This document shows, piece after piece, positions 55,291 through 64,000 of a DNA stretch of 64,000 bases; within the stretch, counting starts at the first letter, position 1; each line of letters starts with the position of its first letter. Source of the DNA: Oikopleura dioica (Eukaryota; Chordata; Appendicularia; Copelata; Oikopleuridae); NCBI GenBank assembly GCA_907165135.1, contig OU015567.1:8127001-8191000 (forward strand). Reading direction: 5' to 3'. The notes below the pieces were generated by a model that worked only from the letters and a program-made list of their open reading frames with translations, did not search any database and was not told the origin of the DNA. Made by a program: the position numbers and the translations under genes.

Positions 55291-58200
55291 CTAGGAAAGA
55301 AGTCTAAACAGATGCGACTCAACAAGAAAGTCTGCTGATTTTTGAGATAAATCCGTGAAATTCGCGAAATTATCCGCTTCCCCATTCGTGTTGGGAAACT
55401 CTTTCCTGTAAACTTCCACATTTGGCCCATCAAAAATCCCTCGCCAGCCAGCATTGTCGTCCTTTTTGACCACTGGTCTGTTCGCTAAATAATTTTCGAC
55501 GAAGCTTTCTAGTGCAGAAATGAGCTTCAGTTGCTGAATGGGTTGGTTGGCTTCCTCCTTTGTTGAGTCCATAAAAACACCGAATGCGTAATTAGTTTTC
55601 GTATACGCCCAGTCGAGAATCGATCCTTAATGAATTCACTAAAGAATTTTAAGAGTTTTTGAAAGTTTTTTTAAGTAGAAATATCGGCCATCCTGTGTTT
55701 GGGAAAAGTTACGTAGGTCCTTGATTTGTTGAACCGCGATAGTCCGAGGCCCTTGGCGCCTCAAGCTGACCTCCTGCCGAGCTACTGATAAGCGAGCTGC
55801 CTTGTCAAAAGTTGGAAAAGGTGTCATTTAGTGAAGAAGATTCTTGAGAAGAGCTTCATAGCTCTGTGGGGAAGATAAATTTAGTAAATTGCCGGCTTAT
55901 GGGTGGATAGACGCGTATTGGCAATACGGTATTTCGGCTGTAGTAGAGACTGCACTTTGTTATTGAAAAATGTTTTCGCGAGCTTAACGAGGTCATGCTG
56001 TCTGTTGAAAAATTTGAAAGGGTATTATGATAGCTCTTTAATTTTTCAAAGGGAAATTTCTTCAAAGAAAATGTTTCATAAGCCCCGTGGGTTTTGCTTA
56101 AAATAAACCCCGCTATTTTCACTTGTTTAAACCTCCAATATTTCGAGAAAACACGAAAGCTAAAAAGTATAGAAACCGTTCAAAGCATAAACTGCATAAT
56201 TCTCCCTTGGGAAATTCGAAATTTCAATTATTGATGTCCCCGGCTACGTCATATCCTTTAACCTCTGAAAAGCGCGAAAACAAACAAAAACTTGCGTTTG
56301 AAATTTAAACGCATGTTAATTCTTGTCTCAGAAGGAAGCTCGTAGACGAGGGCGATGTTTGGTATGGCATCAAAGTTTTATGAGATTTTTAAAGGCCACC
56401 CTTAGACAGCGGTTAGAAAGACTTTTGAAGCTGTTTTGGAAAAAACAAAAATGGGTTTATAACAGCCCAACCCAGGATGCCTGAGAAACTGAAGTTTAAC
56501 CTGGTCGCATACACGACCCCGTGACAGCTTTGAAATACTGTTTTAGAGACGAGTTATCCATTAGTTAAGAAGTAATCTAAAAATAACAGCCTTGGACTCC
56601 GACTTGGAATCATTCGTCGCGTGCACCACTGCGGTTGAACTTCCGAATTATTACCATTTCAAAAGACCCTCATTTACCAGGATTATGAGTAGCTTCGTAA
56701 TCCAAAGCTTCCACGGCTTGGTATCGATCGCCAGAAGACGTGGTCATGAATCTAGCAATCCCCTCCGCCGCTGTTTTCACATCTTTTAGATCTTCATGTC
56801 TAAAATAAAATTGTAAAAATAGAAAAAAAGTGAAACATTGCAAAACTAATCGCCGCCTGTCGCAATTGGATTCAATTTCGACATGGTCCCAGATGCGGTC
56901 TTAGTACCAACGCGATTCACGCTCAATCCGACTTTCGCCCTGCCCGAGAAAGACTTGAAAGAGTTCCGAAACAAGATCTTACAAGGAAACAGTACAGCTC
57001 ATCGTAAAGATAAGGAGGTACTTTTAAGTCGAATTTTAAAGAACATCCGCAAAAATGGACCAGCTCATTTTTTGACGGTCAGCAAAATGGTCAAGTCCTT
57101 ACTGGATGTTCTCATACACGGTACTTCTCGAACCAAAAATATTTCCGAGACAAGACAGTGTATTTTCAGCTTTAGATCTGAAAAGCTTTTCTTTCAAAAA
57201 GAATGCAAAGATGCCGTGTTATTCGGGAATATTTTGTTACATAGAAAAAAAATTATAAGCCTTTATCTCCTTGAATTACGGCGTCTTACTCTTCTTTTGG
57301 CAGACTTATGCACTCAAAATTTGCAAATGGCCAGCGATTTCCAACGAGCTCGAGCAGTAAATCCGATTGCGATAAGTTCGAGATAGAGGGATGAAAACAG
57401 GCGGCTACTTACTCGTTGCTCAGATAAGACGTAGTAAATGGGAACACCACTTTATCTCCCTCGTCCATGACGGAGAAAAACGCATCGAAGGCTTAATCAA
57501 TGGCGTTAACGACTTTCAAAGGGTTTTTTAAGGGCTTTGGTCGTAAGGTGCGATTTCTGAACAAAAGTTTCTCACAAACTCTCAGACAGATTCACAAAAT
57601 TTAATTTCGTTAATTCGGCTGTTGAGTGCATAATCTACTCAATAAACAAAGTAAACTAGTTTTGGCCATTTCCTGAAACACTAAGGAGTGCTTGAGTTTC
57701 CTCTTCCGATGCTCCAGTAGTTCCTTCAAATGTTTATTATTCCATCGATGTCATTATCCTTACCAGAAAAGTCTTGCCCACATGAATTGACGTTATTGAA
57801 AAAATGGACTGGCTTGAATAGTTGTAATGTCAATTAAACTGTTTTAAACAAACACTCGATGCTTACAAAATTATGCATAATATTCACTCCATCGCATCCA
57901 ATGTTAGAAGCCTTTCGATTCTTCCTCCAGTTTGAATCGACCGATCTAAAAATTTTGATTAAAATTTCGAGTACTTTTTCCTTATCGAGCATCAGATCAC
58001 TAAAAGAGGTAGAAAACACCGCTTTAAAAAGATAAAAATTTGCTAAGCGGATACTGTAAACAATGCCCAACCCAGCGGTTCGAGTGATAAGAAGATTATA
58101 TCGCCGTTTTGAGCTGCTTGAAACTGGTGGAGTCAGCAAAATGGCAAACTTACTTGACACTGTTCTTCAGAAAATTTAGTTGTGTATGTCCACAAGCCGG

Positions 58201-59061
58201 ATTTTTGGCGAACGTTGCTCGAAAAAGTTAACATACTGACACCCTTAAGGTAAAGTGGACGAAGTTTTTTTATTTCATAAAAATTGTCTTCAATCAACTT
58301 CCGCAAAATTGTAATAATCGGTAGTTCTTTGTCAACGTGAATTACTGGTACTAGAAAACAGATTTCTACTTGTAGATAAACCGATAAACCAGACGAAGAT
58401 ATGTTGCGCATGGCCTTACATCCCGTGAATACCACAGTCATAGCCGAAAAAGCAGTCTGCATTAATAGGGGCTCAGAAGCTGTCATGACTTACTTGGAAT
58501 ATTCGTATCCATCTGGATTCAATTTTGGAATGATGGTCCAATCCACCTGTTGCGAGGTAAAAAAACAGTGTCTCTTAGACAGTTTCGACTAACGTTTGTT
58601 GACTTATCGGATGGAGCTGACCCTCAGGAAGAGGGTTGATCCAGTGCCACTCGACCGGGGCGGAGTTCTAACCGCGGTTAGCTCATGTTTATTATACCTT
58701 TCCTGGCTGAGTGACGATGTTTCGGAGTCGCTACTACTCAAATACGTAACTTTCAAGTGCTCAAACATCTTTTTACCCTTCAAACTCCCTTCAAAGAACC
58801 GAAAAGACAAAAAAAAAGCCGAGTTCACTTTCCTAAGCTCTCGCAAAAAGCAACAGCATTCCAATCGTTGCCCTGCGAGCCGCATTCTACAACAACGTGC
58901 GCAGGATCGGTCGATACAGATCTCGCAGGAAGCTTATGGGCTAGTATTGGGCGGCCTTCGAAGGTATTTCCCAAAAGAACTTCCTCGGCACTCACCGCAG
59001 TTGCCAAAAGAACTACTTGGCTGTTTGGTGGGTTCCGGATATTACTCGAAATTGTTTCCAA
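55291..59061 (-). CDS. M14 carboxypeptidase-like protein lacking catalytic residues
   Basis: Homologue of zinc carboxypeptidase A/B. Exons in order: about 59061-58834 (GNTFEGRPILAHKL, then ECGSQGNDWN), 58777-58703, about 58553-58503 (IIPKLNPDGYEYS), about 57957-57870 (NWRKNRKASNIGCDGVNIM), about 57800-57750 (NSCGQDFS), about 57710-57660 (GASEEETQALL), 57491-57413 (AFFSVMDEGDKVVFPF), 56799-56678 and 55625-55291 (ILDWAYTKTNYAFGVFMD, stop). Most phases agree. The family scaffold is clear (EGRPI, NPDGY, WRKNR, DWAY), but the zinc site HxxE is GSQGND, the third zinc His (family SIHS) is SVMD, and the catalytic Glu (family FELRD) is FGVFMD. It is therefore predicted to be a pseudoenzyme, yet kept open. 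Two introns need GA-AG boundaries and one possibly GG-AG. The propeptide or signal exon was not found. Confidence 0.8.
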
Positions 59062-60150
59062 TCATTTTTAATGCAAAACTTATTCATTAAAAAAAAATTC
59101 ATTAAAACAAAATGTCTACTCGGATGTCTACATAGGATAATTTGTGTATAGCAGCATAATTTCAGGTCCCGAAAAGTTAATCCTAAAACATGACGCATGA
59201 AGTAAAATAAACCAAATTTGCAATACAGTAAACAGTTATGCCATAACTTAACTTATGCAGCTTAAATTAATTGCCCAACTAAAACTCACTTTATTTTACC
59301 TCCAAACACACCTTTTTCCTGAAACCCAACCTTAGAAGCCTCATTGCCTTGGCTTTTTCTCTATCTTTCTTTTAGATCTTTTAAGCCTATAGTTCAAAGT
59401 TTCCAACACAAATAAAACACGCAAAAGGCACATTTGGAATAACTCTCAAGAAGGATTTTCGTTTAATTTCGAAAAAGTGGTATGTACAGAATCTTGAGAT
59501 TAAAATTGCAGATTCAAAAATTTTTTCGAATTTTTGAAGAACGGTTTTTGTATGTACAAGATTTTCATAAAACTGCGGCGGTTTTCTGAGTTTTTGAATG
59601 GTAGCGTGGAGAATAAATGATATTGAATTTTGTAGCTGGATTTTGGACGAGGCATCTCGCTGGTTCCGGCAGTCGGTAATCATTTTACCGAGCTGTGATT
59701 TTGAATAAAAAAAGGAAGAAAGTAAAAAATTCAGAAGCGGCGGGTGATTTACAAATCTTAGCGTTTTTTGTCGCCTATTTACTGAATAGCACGATCGCCT
59801 TGGAAAGCGTAATAATTAGCCGTCAATTACTTCTCGACCGCTTTTTTCAAACTTTGAATTTTTCATCCTTTCGAGCGCAGATTTTTTATCGTGAAAATGG
59901 ATTTTTTGCCAAACTCGAATAGCCAATATTCGTTTTGTAAAAAAGCTTTTTCAAGCGCTGAGTATTGAAAAATTATTTTGAAAAAAGAGTCGCTTTGGCT
60001 AGTCCTAAAAATCGTTTTCCAAACGGCAAATTGAAAGGGCCCTTATTATAAATGTATAATACGAAGGGCTCCTTTTTTAGATAATATAAAAGGAGGATGG
60101 GCATAATATCGGTCTATGTATAAAAAAAAAGAATGGTCGTATAAAAAGAC
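59062..60150. other. Intergenic 1.1 kb
   Basis: AT-rich; no gene or repeat supported. May hold the 5' exons of the M14-like gene. Confidence 0.4.
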
Positions 60151-63100
60151 TTAGTATTCTTCGTGCCAAGAGACGATGTTGCGTTTGATCTTGGTCTGAT
60201 AGTCCTGGAAGTTGACGTCCTCCTTGCACTCTTTGTGGACGTTGTACTTCCAGTAACTCATCACACTTTTGATGCTTTGCTTCTTCTTTTGGGCACGCAT
60301 CTCCCGCACGCGGCGGCAGAGGAGGCAGATTGTTCGATTGACGGTGCCAAGGTTCTGCAGGCAGCCGTCAGCTGTCTTGGGCCCTTCAGTGTACAGATTT
60401 CGCCAGGCGTGGTACTCCATGTAAGCTGTGTTGTTCTTATCGAGATATTCCAAGTATTCCACGAGTTCTTTTGGTGAGTCAAAGTCCTTAAAATAAGAAA
60501 TTATAGATTTGCTGTAATTTCATTGGATAAGCCTATTTTCAGATAGTTGGCGTTCTTGTGAGGGTTTCTCGGCTTTCTGATTGGCGAAAAATGAAAGGTG
60601 GCGCTATTTGTAAGAAACTGAGAAAAATGCTGCAAATTTATTGGGTACAACTGTTTTGATGGCGCTGTTATTAGTTATGTTCGGTTCTGATTGGTTAGAA
60701 AGAGAAATTTACGCTGTTTGGTGAAAAACATCGATTTGCAAGGAAAAAGGTTGAATATTGAATAAGGGCTCTTAATATAGCATTCTCTGAGGATTCTCAA
60801 TCGTGGCTCGTTGGTCTAGGGGTATGATACTCGCTTAGGGTGCGAGTGGTCCCGGGTTCAAATCCCGGACGAGCCCTGTTGCTTTTTGATTTTGAGAATT
60901 CGTATTCATTTTTGCTGGGAAACTTCCTCTTCAACAGCATTTGAGCTTTGAACTCCATGTCACGAGAGGATGGGGCTCTCCTGATTTCGAATTCAGGCAT
61001 GCGGAGGTGAATAACAAAGCTTCATTCTAGGGGATCGCGCCACGAATGTTGGCTGGGAAGTTGGCCGATAAGCGGCTGACTCCCTCTCTATGCATAATTT
61101 CTAAAAAGAACTCGACCCCTTCTAACCTAATAGAGAGACTACAAAATTACTGTTTCAAAAAAAACAGCCGTAGTGAATAATCCGGAAAGAATAAAGTTTC
61201 GAAATTACGGTTATTCAATGCAACAAATCACCAAAGAATAGGATGGCCAAGAAACGAGTGTACCTCTGCTAGAATGTAGGAGTTCGGAGGAGCAACAGCT
61301 TTGACATCATCTGGATGAGGGCCGTAGACGACTGGAACCAATTCGTTGTTGAATGAATTGCGCCAGAACTTTTCGCTGAATAAATATCGTTACATGCCGC
61401 AAATTTGAAAGACTAACAAAAGTCTTTGGAAGATAAAACTTCCACAGAACACACGTCGTTTCGAATCTAACTGAGACGGATTACCGCACGAAAAGAACAC
61501 AATTTTCTCGTGAAAATACGCGCCTTAGAATGATATTCAGAAGTTGCGTTCATTTTTTTAAGTTGAAAGACAAGTTCATAGTTCAACGTTCAAATCAACC
61601 ACAAGAAAAAAGAGAAATAGAGTCTAAGAGAATTGGTTAAAGCTCCATTCTAGTAAAGTGAATGGTAATCCAATTGAATACTAACCTAATGTAGTCGTTG
61701 CAATGGAAGGCGTTTTCAAAAGCCAAGTAAAATTTCAGTTTCTTGAGCGGGAAAAGCTCTGACCCTCCCTTTCCAAAAGCCTTAGGAGTAGCATGCCCAA
61801 AGCATTCTCCTTCTGAGTAGAGTTTCAAACCGTCGGCAATTAATTGGGCGCCGTATTCGAATCGCTTTTGGTGGTTTTATTTACTGTTAATCTACGCACG
61901 CTTTTCTTGGCTCCAGGTTGAACAAGGACGACATGTTCGATAACATGCCTTTTGAGCGAATTAACCTAGGATAAGCGCACATGTTTAGGGTGGTTCTAAA
62001 ATGTCCCTCCGGCTTTTTTTTTATTTTGCGCAGCAACGTTAGCTGTACTTTTTCTTCCGCTATCTGGTAGGAACATGCGCTGATACGCTCCTCCGCCACA
62101 TAGTGATAAGCCTCCATAAAGTACCATACACCAGGGTTCGAAATCACCTTAAAATCACCTAAAAGTGATATTTTTGAAATTCGAAATAACTACCTCACCG
62201 TAATAATTTTTTAAGAAATTAAAAGAATAACAATTTATAAGACTTTTGAAGTGATTATTGAAGGATTTGTCACATTAGAACGGAGGAGAGAACACGATTT
62301 ATACCGGAAAAATCATCACTTTTAGGTGATTTTAAGGTGATTTCGAACCCTGCCATACACACTATGGTATCTTCACCAGAATTTTCCGCGGTGACTAAAA
62401 TGATTGTTTTCTAAAAAACAACTTCTATTATTAAGTTCATATGAGAGCTTTCGAAAGTTGCAAATAAGCTTGCCTTAGTTCCACGAAGGCTCTCGTAATT
62501 TAGCTCGAGCTTTAGAAGGCCTAGTATTCTAGCCCTCACGAGCGCGTATCAATTTACTGCCGATTTATGACTCCTAAATCCGATAAGCGCGAAATTGCGT
62601 GGATAAAATCACTCCTAACGAACCCTGAACACTTCAAATATCGATTAAATAACGTCGTCGTCATCCGAGAGCCCGTTACTATAACTGCAAATAAACCATT
62701 CCTTTACGGCTCCAGGAGTCTTTCCGCAGTTGGAGACGAACCAAGCCGTGTTGAATTCGTTACCAGCTGGGTACTTGTTTGCCATCAATTGACGAGCATA
62801 ATCCTCGTCAGACATCACCAACTCACCCTTTTCATCAAATCTAGCGCTAGTGATGACGGACTCGATGTCGCCAAATCGACGGGAAATGTCGGAATCGAGA
62901 CGGTAGGTCATTGTCACATTGAAGGCGGAATCAACTTCTCGAGGAATTGTTGATGGTTGTTCTGATCCCTGAAAAATAATGATGAAGACCGATTTTTGAG
63001 ACGAAGAAATCGACATTCGAAAATTCAGATTTGTCTATTTCGAGAGATTATCTTACCTTGATAGCAGATTCCTTGTTCTCAAAGGCCCAGATCTGCGAAA

Positions 63101-63281
63101 GATTTCTATTTTCCAAATCCGGGAAGCCGGCATCGCTGTCGCCACCGTCCCCCGCACGTTGCGAAAGACGGTTAACGCCGTGTTTAAGAACACTTTGGAG
63201 CGGTCCATTCGGAATCACGATTGCGTCAGCTGTCTGTTCTTTGCTCCGATCCGTAGTTAAGATGCACGTTCCACATTGCTC
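60151..63281 (-). CDS. Alpha-1,3-fucosyltransferase (GT10)
   Basis: Golgi enzyme moving fucose from GDP-fucose to N-acetylglucosamine of glycans. Exons in order: 63281-63057, 62968-62702, 61864-61686, 61375-61264 and 60486-60151, with all phases agreeing. Family landmarks in order: CILTTDRS, WAFENKES, FNVTMTYRLDSDI, NTAWFVSNCG, the donor-binding KLKFYLAFENAF with DYISEKFWRNSF, LVPVVYGP, APPNSYI, and the C-terminal SPKELVEYLEYLDKNNTAY with paired cysteines. The intron 62701-61865 starts GA (AAG|GAATGG) and contains a hAT-like MITE; removing it joins NCGKTPGAVK to RFEYGAQ in frame. The last intron contains tRNA-Pro on the opposite strand. The N-terminal membrane anchor exon lies beyond 63281 and was not found, so the gene is incomplete here. 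Confidence 0.9.
60805..60876 (+). tRNA. tRNA-Pro (AGG)
   Basis: 72 nt. The acceptor stem GGCTCGT pairs with ACGAGCC; anticodon arm CTCGC-TTAGGGT-GCGAG with anticodon AGG; T arm CCGGG-TTCAAAT-CCCGG; A box TGGTCTAGGGG and B box GGTTCAAATCC are intact. A TTTTT run follows at 60882. The gene sits inside the fucosyltransferase intron 60487-61263 on the opposite strand. Confidence 0.97.
62132..62352. mobile_element. hAT-like MITE in a fucosyltransferase intron
   Basis: 221 bp. The ends CAGGGTTCGAAATCACCTTA and its reverse complement are inverted over nearly 40 bp. The 8-bp target duplication CCATACAC occurs at 62124-62131 and 62353-62360. CAGGG ends with an 8-bp duplication are typical of hAT elements. 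No coding capacity. Confidence 0.9.
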
Positions 63282-64000
63282 CTAGAAAGAAAGATTTAAT
63301 GAACAAGCGGGACTTTTTCGAATTGAGCGGAAGCTTCGTTAACTTGGGTTACGCTTCGTTCAAAGAAAGAATAAGACAAAACTGTGAACCCTCAGAAACC
63401 GCCAAAAAGAACGCGATTCTTCACGGCTAATGGTCTTTTTGCTCATGTAATACTAGCTCCAAAATGGATTTTTCGCCCATTCTAAATGATCCAGAATTCG
63501 AGTGAAGGCGTAATAGAATTACGTTAACTCATAATCGGATTACTACAGTAACTGTTCGTGAACGTGGTTTTTAAAGAAGAAGCGTTATGAAACCTAAGTT
63601 ATGAAAAAAACATAGCTTATGTTTCCGAAGATTGAGTTAAAAATTTGGGTTGCTGGATGTTTTGGGTCGAAATATTTTATGTCTTTCAAAACACTAGAAT
63701 ATTTACAAAAATAATTTTCACGTAAGAAACTGCCAAAGGATCAGTTTTAGAGACCTTGACTGTCTCCAAGTCATTTTGTCAAAATAAAGGTTTTTTCTTT
63801 TCGAACAGTTAGAAAATCCTGACTCAGGCTTTTAACATGGGTTCTGGAGCCCAGACGATGACTACCCCCTTAAAAGCTAGGCGAGAGCGAAGCTCATCAG
63901 CGTAATTACTGACTGCATTTGTCATCGTTTAAAAATCCCGTACGTCAAGGTCATTCATTCTCGTAATTACGCTCTCCAAAAAATGCTCAACTTGCTCTTC
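63282..64000. other. Right edge of window
   Basis: No exon recognised; upstream fucosyltransferase sequence is expected here or beyond. One CCTGACTCAGG end-like sequence occurs near 63813-63826. Confidence 0.4.

Noticed and set aside
56883-57386. A 167-codon + strand frame
   Set aside because: It lies inside an intron of the minus-strand M14-like gene and shows no recognisable domain or splice signals; kept only as unproven.

Overview
This is a 64 kb window of animal nuclear DNA. Genes are split by many short introns, often 40-60 bp, with AATAAA poly(A) signals, and one nuclear tRNA gene is present. Most introns are GT-AG, but several conserved genes only keep their reading frame if introns starting GA (or GC) and ending AG are removed. 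Permissive GA-AG/GC-AG splicing, very short introns and many small non-autonomous transposons fit an appendicularian (larvacean) tunicate with a genome looser than that of Oikopleura dioica. This placement is an inference.

Layout. 1-9898 (+): C-terminal half of the RNA polymerase II largest subunit (RPB1), ending in the heptad tail. Its trigger-loop region is interrupted by a 6.2 kb palindromic (foldback) element at 916-7107, flanked by an 8-bp target duplication. 10462-11110 (-): end of a Ser/Arg-rich protein. 11527-15647 (-): leucine-rich-repeat membrane receptor. 17504-18532 (+): C/EBP-like bZIP factor. 18.5-32 kb is gene-poor, with MITEs, a SINE-sized repeat family and pieces of two cysteine-rich proteins (27173-27581 and 31146-31353). 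32244-34644 (+): cyclin A/B-type gene. 37917-38290 (-): small single-pass membrane protein. 39112-42790 (-): OST-alpha-like solute transporter. 44435-46077 (+): trypsin-like protease. 47534-49145 (+): secreted/membrane ankyrin-coiled-coil protein. 49393-50033 (-): unrecognised 156-residue protein. 51299-53524 (-): carboxylesterase. 55291-59061 (-): M14 carboxypeptidase homologue that has lost the catalytic residues I could align. 60151-63281 (-): alpha-1,3-fucosyltransferase with tRNA-Pro(AGG) inside an intron on the other strand.

The genes do not form one pathway. The strongest unusual signals are the foldback element in an essential gene, a recurring GA-AG intron class with a shared 5' motif close to AG|GAANNGG, short introns with inverted-repeat ends, and the dead M14 peptidase. 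The OST-alpha-like gene has a same-strand single-pass membrane neighbour that could be its beta partner. All gene models were read by eye; some outer exon limits are uncertain and are marked so.
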